This document shows positions 1 to 10,680 of a stretch of 64,000 nucleotides of DNA, one piece after another. Origin of the DNA: Edaphochlamys debaryana (Eukaryota > Chlorophyta > Chlorophyceae > Chlamydomonadales); assembly GCA_016858145.1 (NCBI GenBank), contig JAEHOE010000026.1, forward strand, positions 124,001 to 188,000. The letters are read 5' to 3'. The translations under genes were made by a program, and so were the position numbers. The notes under the pieces were generated by a model, which was not told the origin of the DNA, ran no database searches, and saw only the letters and a program-made list of their open reading frames with translations. The first letter of the stretch is position 1. Each line of letters opens with the position of its first letter.

Positions 1-1025
1 GCGTCGGCGGCGGAGCTCTGGCTGCGCCGCTCTGATTCCTGTACGGCTGCCGCACGCATGCGCTCCAGCATGACATCCAGGTCCGACTCCGGGGGGGCCC
101 CCGCCGCCTGCTCCTGCCCCTCGGCCTGCTGCTGCTGGGTCTGCTGTGCGTCAGCGCCCCCGCCCGCCCCCGCCTGGCCCCCCAGCGTCCCGAGCAGCTC
201 GTCGAACCGCAGCAGCTCCTGCCACGTACGGCCCAGCAGCTCCGTACGCACGGCCTCGTCACGGGCCAGCAGTACCTCCGACGCGTCGATCACGCGCACG
301 CTCTTCTTCCGCCGCTGCATATTGGCGGCCTCGGCGGCGCCGGCGGCGGACGTCGCCGACGCAGCGGACTTGGCGGACTTGTACACACGGCTGGCGTTGG
401 AGCCGCCGCCGCCGGGCGCCGGGGGCTCGAGCTGCAGGGCGTCGATGGCGGGTGCCAGGACGTCGGCTGCGGGTCGGGTGCTCGAGAGGTCCGTGGCGAT
501 TGACGAGCCCGCGTAGAGGCGCGCGGCCTCGGGCGGTACCACGACGGGCGGCGGCAGCGGCGAGGCGGGGCCGTAGGCGGAGGCGGAACCGGCCGCCGAG
601 GGCGGCGGGGACGGGAAGAGCGACGCCGGGAAGGCGGCCGCCGGGCGGGAGGCGCGTGGCTGGGCGGAGGCGGCTGCGAAGGAGCCCACCGCCGCGGCGG
701 CTGCGCGCCCGTTCCCGCTGCCGTTTCCGTTTCCGCTGCCGCCGTTGCTGCTGCTTGGCCCGGCCCCGGCGGCGCTCGTGCTGGCGCCGCTGTTGCTGTG
801 CCGCCGGCTCTCCAGCAGTGCCTCATCATCATCCTCCGGCCGGCCCGCGCTGGGCGCAGCTGAGGGGCCGGGCTCGTCATCGAGGTCGTTTATGAGCAGG
901 CTGGCCCCGTCCCCGAGGTCATCGTTCAGGTCGTTGAGGGTGAGCAAGTCGTCGTCATCGCTGTTTGCGGGCCTGCTCCGTACGGCAGCTTCTGCCCCCC
1001 GTACGACAGCGTCCGGTGCTGAGAC
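1..1025 (-). CDS. Partial acidic, low-complexity protein (runs off left edge)
   Basis: An uninterrupted minus-strand reading frame of 341 codons runs from a probable splice acceptor (CACCCAG ending at 1026) down to base 1 with no stop, so the gene continues beyond the window. The first part is acidic (SDDDDLLTLNDLNDDLGDG at about 950-900), then comes a Ser/Gly/Asn/Ala/Pro linker. Next is a basic to helical stretch (MQRRKKSVRVIDASEVLL near 320) followed by Leu/Glu-rich helix and a Gln-rich run. I recognise no domain. The opposite-strand and other-frame open frames here are Arg/Pro-rich and look like shadows. The start codon is not seen; it should lie upstream (to the right) across an intron. 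The frame has normal algal GC3 codon use, which supports coding. Function unknown. Confidence 0.6.
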
Positions 1026-2281
1026 CTGGGTGAAGAGGTTTGGGTGAAGAGGTTTGGGGCGCGCAGGGCAATGTGGGTCGGGGCTAGGAGTGCATCACGG
1101 TCCGTCACAAAGCGCAAGGGACCGAAGCAGGGAGGCTGTCGGCTGCGGGTTTCAAGGCTGGCTTGGGTGTGTGGAGGGGCGAGGTTTCAGATTGTGAAAG
1201 GGCGTGGGCCACAGCTGGGGTGCTGGTGTGAACTAGGCTGTGGACGCAAGACTGACTGGAAGGGTTTCTGCTATGCCTTCCAATGAGGACTGTGGTATGC
1301 CCGGTAGCAGGCTGCTAGGACAAACAGGCGTGCATTGAAGTGCAGCGCTGGGCGGACGACCACCTTGCAAGGGTGGGTGGTGGTGGGGCGGCCTGGGGCG
1401 AGGCACGGTCGCTCCCCAACCCGACCCCAAGAACCCCATCTCACCGCGTCGCTTGTGATGCGCTTGCTAAAAAGAGGTTGTCCCGAGACCCTGTGCGACC
1501 GACCGCTGGTGCGCAGGCGGATCTGCAAAGCCGGTCGCGCAACCAGCGGGCGTGAGGGTGCCACGCCACAGGAGCTCCGCAGCAGCAACCCTAGTACCAA
1601 CTTGGTCTTACCAGTGGACAGCTTAGGTCAAGTATGCGGCCAGGTGCTGCGTGCGTTCGCCTGCAAGCGGCCATCGCGAGCGACCGGCGTCTTAGTTCTT
1701 CGCTAGATCTTCGCCGTGATCCAGAGAAATCGGGCATATATGCTAGCAGCGCTTGCTATTAGGCGCGGCAACGGGCCAGAAGGAGTTGCCTTGGTGCGGG
1801 TCCGCGGATGCAACTCACCGTTCCGCCGCCCTGCCTCCACCGCCCCTCAAAAGCTCAGTGCAACGTCCGTACATCTATGATAGAGGTCTAGCAGGAGGTG
1901 GGTAGGCTAAAGAGAGTAGGCAGCATACTGTCGCTGTTCGCGGCCCCGGCCACACGCAGTTGAGTGGCCTCGGGACGTGTGAGCACCAGGCACGCTGCGC
2001 TGAACGTTAGAATAAGTGCTGGCGCAGGTGTAGAGGTGTCTGTGCGCGTCTACAGCAAGGTGGGCAGATCGCAGAAGGGCCTTGATGCAGGGCGTTCATC
2101 GGACAAGCCCTCGCAGCGAGCCCATCGGCACTCTTCGACAGCTTACACAAGCTTTCCAAACCGTATACGCATCTTTCCTCGTTTTGACGGAAGTCCGCGA
2201 CAGCATTGAGACGCAGAGGCCTTTGCCGTGCCTCTCCTCAAGCCGAACTCACAGTAGAACTTGACTCCAAATCGAAGGGCC
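1026..2281. other. Divergent intergenic region
   Basis: This 1.25 kb separates the left-edge minus-strand gene from the WW-domain gene on the plus strand. It probably holds the 5' exon or leader of the left gene and both promoters. A palindromic TATA-like stretch (GCATATATGC) lies at about 1735. The stretch is less GC-rich than the flanking coding DNA. I see no convincing coding exon in it. Confidence 0.4.
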
Positions 2282-3049
2282 ATGGCGCTGCTTCTTGCCG
2301 GCCGCCGGCTTCCCGTGCTGCGGGACCTGTCGGTGATGGCGCTCAATCGGGAAGGCGCAGTGCTTGCGTCGCACCCGTGGCTTTCGGCAGCGATGAGTAC
2401 CGCTACCGGCAGCGGTGGTAGCGGCAAGGATGCTGCGACCACGTCCCCTGCAGCCGGCACGGCCCCCGCTGCCGACACGGCCCCCGTTACCACGGGCTCA
2501 ACCCCGACCACCACCCCAGCGCAAGAGGACGAGGAGTGGACCGAGGTGGTGCACGCTTCGGGGGCCCTCTACTACTGGAACCAGAAGACGGGTGAGGCAG
2601 GGGACCAACGGCCGGAATCGGGATGGCACTGGAGGACTCCACGGAGGGTTCGCGTGGGCGGCCGGCGCCACAGCCCGGCTAGCGGGCAAGCCGTATCCAC
2701 AACTCCTTGGCTCGTACTCGCAATCCCACACTTCGCTTCCTCCCTGCACGCCATCGCACGTCACAAAACCCAACGTCCCGACGTCCCTATCCCCGCGCCT
2801 CCCCCTCCCTGCCCAGGCGAGACTACCAAGCTCGGCGAGCCCAAGCCCGGCACCGGGGAGGGCGAGGGGGGCAGCGACGGCAGCAGCGGCGGGGGCGGCA
2901 GCGGCAGCGGCACGGAGGGCGGCCACACGGACCGCGGGTCGAGCCGCAACGTCAGGTTGGAAGCGCCGCTGGACGACCGGACCGGCACCTACGCGGCCAT
3001 GGGTCTGCTTGCGGGAGCCTTCCTGGGGTGGTTCAGTCAGTTCGTCTAA
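2282..3049 (+). CDS. WW-domain protein with organelle leader and C-terminal membrane anchor
   Basis: Two exons (2282-2591, 2817-3049) encode 180 aa. The phase-1 intron has a GTGAGG donor and a CCCAG acceptor. The N-terminus (MALLLAGRRLPVLRDLSVMA) is basic and hydrophobic like a mitochondrial or plastid leader. After an Ala/Thr/Pro linker comes a WW-type domain, about residues 84-114: Trp86, then YYWN at 97-100, then TGETT. The second signature Trp is replaced (KLG follows TGETT), and the intron falls inside this domain. A Gly/Ser-rich linker leads to a hydrophobic Gly-rich segment at about 160-178 next to the C-terminus, probably a single membrane anchor. WW domains bind proline-rich peptides; loss of the second Trp may change that. 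The first ATG in frame after an upstream stop region was chosen. Function beyond this is unknown. Confidence 0.8.
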   Translation: MALLLAGRRLPVLRDLSVMALNREGAVLASHPWLSAAMSTATGSGGSGKDAATTSPAAGTAPAADTAPVTTGSTPTTTPAQEDEEWTEVVHASGALYYWNQKTGEAGDQRPESGWHWRTPRRVRVGGRRHSPASGQAVSTTPWLVLAIPHFASSLHAIARHKTQRPDVPIPAPPPPCPGETTKLGEPKPGTGEGEGGSDGSSGGGGSGSGTEGGHTDRGSSRNVRLEAPLDDRTGTYAAMGLLAGAFLGWFSQFV

Positions 3050-3617
3050 GGGCCGCGGTTGGGAGACCAGCCAACGTCTGCTGAGACGCGGGCTGGGGCT
3101 TGTGTAGGGTTGTGCCGAGTGCAGTGCTAGAGGGGCCGCAGGCGGGAACCTGTCGAGGTTTTGTCCGGTCGAGGTATTCTGGCCTCTTTCAAGGCTGGTT
3201 ACAAGAGGGCTGTGGCAAGGGGCGCAGGCGGGGGCTTGTGGAGGCCTAGAGGGCCGCGCGCGACTGGTGGTGGAGAGGGCCGTGCCTGGCGCTGGAGGTG
3301 GGGGGGGCTTGGGGGTGGGAGGCCGGAGGGCTGCGGAGGCGCAGCGCCGGTGATGGTCGAAGCCGGGGAACGTCCAGGGCCTGACGTCTCAGGGCTTGGG
3401 GGGAGGACAGCTGAGTTGAGGGCTTAGGGAGGACGAAGGTGAACGGAGCTGAAGGCTTACAGCCGTGGCAATGCGGGGAGCGGTGTCGCCAGGGGAGCGG
3501 TGTGGCCGGGGGACTGTTCCGTGCCTTGCGTGCTGCGCGCAGAGAGCTGGGAGGGACTTCCCAGCGGCGGGGCCCTCCCTTAACGAGCCTAGCATGCTGC
3601 TGCCGCTGCTGCTGCGG

Positions 3618-3622
3618 TGTAA
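3618..3622 (+). terminator. Candidate TGTAA poly(A) signal of the WW-domain gene
   Basis: This is the first TGTAA after the stop at 3049. TGTAA is the standard poly(A) signal in Chlamydomonadales, with cleavage usually 10-15 nt later. It implies a 3' UTR of about 580 nt. The next ~400 bp to 4043 is taken as promoter and leader of the following gene; I see no other gene there. Confidence 0.5.
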
Positions 3623-4043
3623 GCCCCTTTGGCGATACAGGGACGCCGCCGGCCCCTGCCCGCTTCGGCGCCGCCCAACGTGGGTGACGTCTCGTGTGGG
3701 CGCCAGCGCATCGAGTCCGCGCCGCGCCCCCAGCGCGCGCTGCGTGCTCACGAGTCCACAAACATACGCGTACGCTAAACACCTGCCATCAACGCAAACA
3801 CACAGCTCGCCAGCCTCGCCAAACGCCAACAGCTCGCGCTCTCGACCCGCGGGCCGCTTTTGCCCTCGTCCTTCGCCCTTGCCCTCTGCGGCCCCGCCGC
3901 TAGCCCGGGCTCCCTTAGCAGCCCCCCGCAGGCTCCAGGCGCCTCCCCACAGGCGCGCAGCTCCGGCGCCGAACCCCTGCGTCACCGCACGACCCGGAGC
4001 GCCGGCAGCAAGCTCTGCTCTCCAGCGCTGCGCTCGAGGCGAC

Positions 4044-7000
4044 ATGACTTCGGTTCTGCACGCGCTCACGCCGGTGCGATCGATATGGGGGCGGGGTAGC
4101 GGGGGAAGCGCCGCGGGACCGCCCGGGGAGCGCGGCGGCGCTTCGCCGGCGCGGGCGCGGGGCCCTCGCTCTGGGGTCGCTGCGGCCTCGGCGCATTCCG
4201 ACACCGCCTCAAGCCCTTGTGCAAGCCCCGAGGAGGACCTAGGCGGTGGCGGATGGCTGGCGGGAAGGCTGCGTGAAGGGCTTCAGGGCGCCGTCCCGCC
4301 GTCCCGACCCGACCGCCCTTCTTCGTGCCTCGGTGCCCCGCCCTTCCCCTTTCCACCCCTCCAGCCCCCCCCGCCCTCACCCCGATCCCCCCCCCCCATG
4401 CCCCTCCTCCTCCACAGTCCGGCGGCGGCCCCCGCGGCCTGGTCCGCGGCCAGGGCGCCGGCGGCTCCAGCGAGCGGCTGACGGCGGAGGGTAGCCTGCG
4501 CACCAGCAAGGTGGGGGGGATGGGGGGTGGGTTGGGGGTGGGGGTGGGGGTGGGGTTGGTGGTGGAGGGTGCAGAGCGCGAGGGAGGGTCAAAGCAAGGG
4601 CTGGAGGGCTGATGGCGATGGGGGTGAGGAGGGGGTGGGGGAGGGGGGGCCGACGCTTGTCCCGGCCGCATCGCATCCGCAGCCTGCCCTTCCCGCAGCC
4701 CCCGGCCCCCTCTCCCCCCCCTTATCAACCCTGCCCTCCCCCCCCCCCAAACACCCCCCCCCCAGATGTACGAGGAGGCTGACGACTTCGCCCGGCGCAT
4801 GGGCGAGTTTGAGCGAGGCCTCACCACCTTCCAGCGCGCAACCGCGGGTGGGTACTTGGGTGAGGGGGGGCTGGGGGTCCGTGCTGTGACATGTGCGGGT
4901 TTGGGGATGAGGAGTGGGCGAGGGGGGGTTGAAGACATGAAGGGAACGCCCCTGCAAGAGGGGGGGCGATGGTTATAAGGTGCACAGGAGGCCCGCGCGG
5001 GTTTGGGGCGGAGAGTGGTCGTGCGTTGAACTGCTTCCACGCGGGTTGGGGTTGGGGTTGGGATTGGGATGGGGGTGGCGGCTGGTGTGAGGGTCCTGAT
5101 GGGCCCCTCCCAGCTCCGCACGCACGCAAGCGACGATGCTTTCCCCGACTTGCCCCCCTAGCGTTACGCCAGCACTTACCTAGCTGACGGGTGCCGTACA
5201 CCGGTGCCGCGTGTGCCGTACGCACTCCAGAGTCGATTAGATGACGGCATTCGGTGAAGGTTTCACTGAGAGGAATTCGGCTGCAGCCCTAGCTCAGAAT
5301 ATGCTGAGCCTGCTGCTTCAGGATTCCACCGGATGTCAGCGCTGTTGCACAGGGGTGGCGTGTGGGCGGTATGAGCTAGTCCTGAAGGGCCGCATCGGGG
5401 CGGCAGCAACCTCAACAGATCGTCGGCCCTGATGCGGCCCTCCAGGACTAGCTCGTATCGCCCACATGCCAGTTATGCCATCCCTGTGGAACAGCGCAGT
5501 CATTGTCTTGACTCCTGAAGCAGCAGGCGCAGTCATCGGTGGTTTAAGCGAGGGACACCTCAAGGCCAAGCATGTTCGGAGCTAGAGTTGCCGCCCTCTC
5601 ACCCCCAGCGATGCAGCGAAGCCTGAACATCCCTTCATGAACAGCCAAGCCGCACCTCTATCCTGCCCCGTCGCCCTGCCCCCCCGCCGCCCACCTTTCG
5701 CCTCCCCCTCCCCCTCCCCACCCCCCTCCGACTTCATCGGGTCGCTCCCCCCAAGGACGTACGCTTCCCTGGCCCTCTCCATCCCCCCTCCACCCCCACC
5801 CCCTCTCTCCCCCCTTCGTCCCCCCCTTCACCCACCCTTCACCCCCTTGCTACCCCCATCCCCCCCCCCAGACTTCATCGAGTCCCTCCTGCCCATGATG
5901 TCCGCCCCCCTCCCCCGAGTGTGGGACCAGCTGCCCGACGGGGGCCTGGCGGAGCCCCTGCGCGCACGCCGTGAGGATTTGTGTGTGTGGGGGGGGGGAA
6001 GACGGGGGGGGGTGATGGGCTTTGGGGGGCTGAGGAGGGTTGGGTGGGAAAGGGTGGTCGTGGTGGTGATGGGGGTGGAGTGTGAGGTCCCCTCGTCCTT
6101 ACCTCTCCTGCCCCCCTCTCCCCCTTCCTCCCCCCCAGTGTCCCACGCCTACCCCAGTGAGATGCTGGGCGCTGATGCCGACATCAACGGCATCCGCGCG
6201 GCCGTGCTGGACACGGAGAGGCGCCTGGCCACCGGCATCAGCCGCCCCCTGGCGCAGGTGGGGGGGAGGGGCTGGACGGTGGAGGGGTGGAAGGGCGTGG
6301 AGGAGTGAGGGGGGCGAGCCGGGAAAGGGGGCGGGGGTGTGGGGTCTGGCAGCCGAGGCCTTTGGCGCCCTGGAGGTTGAGAGTGGCGGGCGCGCGTGGA
6401 AGCGTGTGTTTGCCGACGCCCGACTCTCTCCTCTTTCCTTCTCCACCCCCCTCCCCTCCCCCCTCCCCCACCGCAGTGGCGCGAGGCCCTGGACACCGCC
6501 CGCCAGCGGCTGCCCGAGGTGGGGGGCAGGGGGGAGGAGGGCGGACAGGGGAGGGGAGGGGAGGGAAAGCGCAGGGGGAGGAGAAGTGGGAGGGGAAAAC
6601 CTGCTCGACCCTGCTCATCGCATTCCCGACCTTATCTTAACCCAACCACCACCTGACCTTCCTTCACCTCCGTATGCCCTTTCTGCCTTGTGCCTCCCCC
6701 TTCCCCCTTTCCCGTCGCCCTTTCCCGGACCCCCTCTGACTCCTTCCCCTAGGTCCACCGCCTCCGCCGCGAGAAGCTCAACCCCTCCTGCACTTCTCCT
6801 ACCTAGTACAGCCTCATCACCCCTTCCCCCCCTCCCCCCAACACCCCCCCCTCCCCCACCCCCCCCCCACCCCAGGTCCACCGCCTCCGCCGCGAGCTGC
6901 TCCGCGAGCAGTCCTCCCTGGACAAGACCACGGCCCGCGCGGAGCGGCGCCACCGCCGGGACGTGGGGCTGGACGAGCCGCACGGGGTGTCGGGGCTGCT

Positions 7001-10000
7001 GTTCAGGTGGGGGGGCACGTGGCTGCGTACGGCAGGGGGACCCTGGTTGCTAGGGGTTGCGGGGGTTCGCGGGGGTTGCGTGATGACCTAGGCCATGACG
7101 ATGGCACGCTTTGTAGTTGTGAAGTTGCGTTGACGAGTTACGTTTACCTTCATTCAGTCCGCACTCTTACCGCTTCAGCCCCCTCCCCTCCCCAACCCCG
7201 CCTTGCCCCCCACCGCCGAACCCCAGGTGCACCCACCCCCGCTCCGCCAGCCCCGTGGGACGGGGTCGCGTGGCGGCGGCGGACGCGGGCGATGTGGGGG
7301 CGGGGGCGGGGGGCGCCGCCACGGACTCGGAGGCGGACGCCCGCACGGCCTCGCCGGGGGGGCGGGGCAGGGGCGTGGGGGAGCGCTCCTCCGGCCCCGG
7401 CGCGGTGAGGCGGGCAGCGGGCTGGGGGCAGGATGACGGGCCTGAGAGAGGAGGCGGACAGGTTGTGAATCGGGAGCGTTGGTGCTTGCTGGTATGCAGG
7501 TCTGTCTGCCGGACTTGCGGTGTTTGTGGCATTCGGACGCCGGTCGGGGGCATACCTCGTCCTCCAGTGCCGCGCTGTGCCAGGGTTGCATCCCGTCCGC
7601 CTACCCCTCTCCCTCCACCCCTCTTCCCCTCCCCTCCACCCCCCAGGTGCGGCCGTTCCGTGAGGAGTTCCGGGCCGAGGAGCGGAACATGAAGACCGTG
7701 TACCGGGCCCGCCGCCACGAGGGTGCGTGCTGGGGGGGGGGCACGGGGGGGGGCGCTGTGGTCAGTGCAACGTGCAGCTGCACGAGGGTGGGGAGGGGAA
7801 GCACAGTGTGTGGGGGAGGGGGGGGGGGTAGAAGATAACAACTTGTCGCAAAGCCGCATTGTTTCGGCGTGGCAATGGGGGGGAGCACTGTGTGTTTGAG
7901 GGCTGCTCGTGAAAGCCAGGGGAGCGCAGGCGCGGCGGTTGTGAGGCCACTGTGTATGTCTGTGCGTTGCTGTAAAGGCTCCCGCCTTACGCCCTCGTGT
8001 CGACGCCCCCTTGGCCTGCCACCCCTGCGACAGTCATCCCCCCTCCCCGTGCCATTCTCAGTCTCTGTCTCCTCCTCCCCATCCCCACCCCCTTCCCCCT
8101 CCCCCCCCAGCCACCCTCAAGTCCTTCTCCCTGTGCTCACGTTGAACCCCCCTTCCCTTCCCGCACCCGTCCCCTCCCCTCCCCCCATCCCATACCTCCC
8201 TCCCCTCCCCCCCCTATCCCTCACCTCCCTTCCCCCCCCCAGCCATCCTCAAGTCCTTTGTGGAGCAGGAGGGCCTCCTCAACGAGCAGCTGTCGGGGCT
8301 GTGCCGGGACGCCTCCTGGCTCAAGTCCTACATGATCGCATCACTGGTGGCCAGCAAGGAGGGGCTGCAGGTGGGGGGTGGGTGGGGGTCATTATAGACA
8401 ACGGGGCGTAGTGCGGCGGAATCGTGGCGTCGCGTTTTGTTGGCCGACGTATGTGAAGCGTAGCCAGGTGTGTGGGGGTGGGGTGGGGTGGGATGGGGGG
8501 AGAGAGATGTAAATGTTGGGAGTGCGGGTGGGGTAAGTGGCAAGGTGGAATCGAAACAACGGCAAGGCGGCGGCAGCGGCAACGGCCCAAGGCCCACTGA
8601 CAATCACCACCTATCCCTCCCCTCCCCTCTCCCCCTCCCCCCTACCTCCTCCCCCCCTCCCTCCCCCCCCAGTCCACGGTCTACCACCTGGGCTCCACCA
8701 AGCAGCCGGTGCCGGGCCACGCCGAGGGCCTCCCCGCGGGGCTGCGGGGGGGCGTGGGGCGCAACGACCACCTCGTGAGGGAGGTGCCCAAGGTGGGGGG
8801 GGGGGGGGAGAGCAGGGGAAGGGGACGGGGGAAAGGGGAGGGGGGAGAAAGGAGGGGGGACAGGGGAGTAGGGAGGGGGGAGAGGGGGAAGGAAGGGAGG
8901 GGAGGGGGGAACCGGGCAAATAGGGGTGGAGAGGGGGGAAGAGGGGTACGGCGGGGGAGACGGCGGAAGAGGGGAAAGGAGTGAGGGGGAAAAAGGGGGA
9001 GGGGGAGAGGGGAGGCCAGGGCACAGGGCCAAAAGGGTTCCAGGTGAGGAAGGTAGAACGACGAGGCTGTGGGGATACCGGTAGGGGGCAGGGAGAAATG
9101 GGGTCTGGGGGGAGTTCTGTATTTGCCAGAGACCGTGGTCTGCGGTCGCTGCGTGTGAACTGCATTACCGTACGGCGTCAGCACGCTCCACCCGGGCGGC
9201 GGCGGCAGGCCGCACCCAGGAGCCGCCGCCGCCCGGGTGGAGCGTGCTCACGCCGTACGGTAATGCAGTTCACACGCAGAGACGGCAGTCGGCTGAGCTT
9301 TCTGGCCTAGCGCCGGCTCACGCGCCCTCCGGCCCTCCTCCCTCCCTACCCCCGTCTGGTCCGCACCAGCTGCATCCAACCTGCCTCCCAAACTCCCCCC
9401 CATCTTACCACCTCCCCGCCCCCAGCCCCTGGCCGACCGCACCATCCGCATGCAGGCGACCATGCCTCCCCCCTCCCTCTAACTCCCCCTCCCCCCTTCC
9501 CTCCCTCTTGGGTCTCCCCCCCCCCTCTTCCCCTCCCCTCTCAGTTCCTGGCCGACCGCACCAGCCGCATGCAGGCCCTGGAGCGGCTGCGCGGGCGCAT
9601 GGGCCGCGAGGGGCTGCACGCGCACCGGGCGGTGGCGTCGCCCATGGAGCTGCACGCCAGGTGGGGGGGGGGCGTGGAGGGGGGGATCGGGTGGGGAGGT
9701 GTGGTAGGGAGGAGGTAGAGGGGGTAGAAGGATGCAAGAAGGGGTGTTTCGTACCGGTACGTTGGCGGCGACCTCACTGCTCACTCCCGCCCTGTGCGCC
9801 CCGCCTCCCCCCACCCTAATCCTACCCCGCCCACCCAGGGGCGACGTGAGCGGCCGCGAGAAGGTGCCGCCCGCGCGCCGCGGTGCCGCCGACACCCCCC
9901 TGGGCGGGGGCACGGAGGCCGCGGGGTTCACGGGGGCCGCCGGCGCCAGCGGCGCTGGCACCGGCACGGGCATGGCCCCCCTGGGCATGTCTGCGGCGGG

Positions 10001-10190
10001 CTCCTTCGCCGCCGCCCCCGCCCCCGCCGGCGCTGATATGGGTCGCACCCCCGCGTTGGGGGGCACGGGTGTGGGGGGCACGACGACCGCGGCGCAGGGG
10101 GGCCTGGGCGGGGTGGCCCCGGGCAAGCTGGCCGTGATTGGGGACACGGTCGTGCCGGTGCCCATGGCCGGGCCCGTCACCGTGGGCTGA
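4044..10190 (+). CDS. Multi-exon coiled-coil protein, possibly BAR-like
   Basis: Thirteen phase-consistent exons give about 605 aa: 4044-4272, 4365-4510, 4766-4847, 5872-5970, 6139-6257, 6477-6518, 6876-7006, 7227-7404, 7647-7722, 8243-8370, 8673-8792, 9545-9660, 9839-10190. Exons 3-13 are firm. The first intron is uncertain: 4418 is another possible acceptor, but it does not match the phase of the chosen donor. The middle is helical and charged, with runs such as WREALDTARQRLPE and VHRLRRELLREQSSLDK. A later helix pair (EQEGLLNEQLSGLC, YMIASLVASKEGLQ) sits about where the last helix of a BAR dimerisation domain would. The C-terminal exon is Gly/Ala/Thr-rich and probably disordered. The BAR assignment is inference from helix spacing only. 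Introns are unusual: G-run donors, C-run acceptors, ghost exon copies and two large inverted repeats. Confidence 0.75.
5289..5585. repeat. Intronic imperfect inverted repeat (MITE or hairpin RNA precursor)
   Basis: Intron 3 of the coiled-coil gene holds a long inverted repeat. Inner arms are about 5360-5400 (GTGGGCGGTATGAGCTAGTC...) and about 5428-5466 (...GACTAGCTCGTATCGCCCAC), with few mismatches. Pairing extends outward through GCCTGCTGCTTCAGGA (left) and TCCTGAAGCAGCAGGC (right) to CTAGCTC/GAGCTAG at the outer ends. The right arm has an insertion of about 40 nt. The loop is about 25-30 nt. Confidence 0.8.
5731..5750 (+). repeat. Ghost copy of exon 4 start
   Basis: ACTTCATCGGGTCGCTCCCC repeats the first bases of exon 4 (ACTTCATCGAGTCCCTCC at 5872), 141 bp upstream inside the intron, also after a C-rich tract. 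The AG of the acceptor is lost here (CCG). Confidence 0.65.
6753..6773 (+). repeat. Ghost copy of exon 7 start, with intact acceptor
   Basis: Twenty-one bases identical to the start of exon 7 (6876) follow a CCCCTAG acceptor, 123 bp upstream. Reading on in the exon frame reaches a TAG about 50 nt later, so use of this copy would truncate the protein. Confidence 0.8.
8111..8128 (+). repeat. Ghost copy of exon 10 start, with intact acceptor
   Basis: CCACCCTCAAGTCCTT after CCCCCCAG repeats the exon 10 start (CCATCCTCAAGTCCTT at 8243), 132 bp upstream. The similarity ends after about 18 nt. Confidence 0.7.
9149..9279. repeat. Near-perfect intronic hairpin with 58-nt arms
   Basis: Arms 9149-9206 and 9222-9279 are reverse complements with a single mismatch (GGCGTCAGC against GGCGTGAGC) around a 15-nt loop. 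Weaker pairing extends outward to about 9138/9290. It sits between a ~300-nt G-rich half and a C-rich half of intron 11. The arm sequence is not low-complexity apart from a GGC run at the loop end. It could be a recent inverted duplication, a MITE or a small-RNA precursor. Confidence 0.85.
9426..9464 (+). repeat. Ghost copy of exon 12 start, with intact acceptor
   Basis: About 36 nt match the start of exon 12 at 9545 (both contain CTGGCCGACCGCACCA and CGCATGCAGG), 119 bp upstream and also after CCCCCAG. The frame runs into TAA near 9480 and there is no donor, so this is not an alternative coding exon. Confidence 0.8.
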
Positions 10191-10549
10191 GGAGCTGAGG
10201 CGGAGGGAGAGGAGGTTGCGGAGGATGTGGCGGAGAGAGAAGCGGAAGATGAGGAGAAGGGCGGAGTTGCGAAGGCGAGAACGGGTTGATGTTGGCAGGG
10301 CGGAATGCTGGCTGCAGCTGGCAGAGAAGATGTCCCGACTCCCGAGGTTTTCGGAAGGCGGGTGTGAAGGGTGTGCCACAGCAGGTGGGGTACACCGAGG
10401 CGGTGCAGGCGCTGAGGCGTGGACGCGCGGGGGTCGACAGGAGCTCGGCGAGGCAGTGATGCCGCAGTCCCGACATGGATGCTCGGTTCGCAGGGTTGAT
10501 GCGCAGGCATCTCGAAGTTGTCCAACCATAAGACGCGGAGGACGCATGT

Positions 10550-10554
10550 TGTAA
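10550..10554 (+). terminator. TGTAA poly(A) signal of the coiled-coil gene
   Basis: First clear TGTAA after the stop at 10190, giving a 3' UTR of about 375 nt. The start of the next gene's promoter follows within 100 bp. Confidence 0.6.
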
Positions 10555-10643
10555 ACAAAGTTGCGTTGTGCCAGAGGATCATGGTCAACGCGGGGTCAAC
10601 CTTTGACTGCATGGGCACCCCTGCCGTACATCATCTCGCGGGG

Positions 10644-10680
10644 CATAAGTAGGGGCGCGGCCGACTGAAGGGTCATTTTC
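10644..10680 (+). promoter_or_regulatory. Core promoter of ankyrin-like paralogue A
   Basis: A TATA-like CATAAG at 10644-10649 is followed 29 nt later by TCATTTTC. The same pair, 27 nt apart, precedes paralogue B (14153/14180). The spacing fits a TATA-like box and a transcription start. It implies a 5' leader of about 500 nt before the ATG at 11179. Confidence 0.55.

Noticed and set aside
9426..9480. Alternative coding exon duplicating exon 12
   Set aside because: No donor follows and the frame reaches TAA; listed as a ghost copy instead.
9479..10618. Minus-strand open frame of 379 codons
   Set aside because: Antisense to the last exons of the coiled-coil gene; stays open because of GC bias and lacks motifs.
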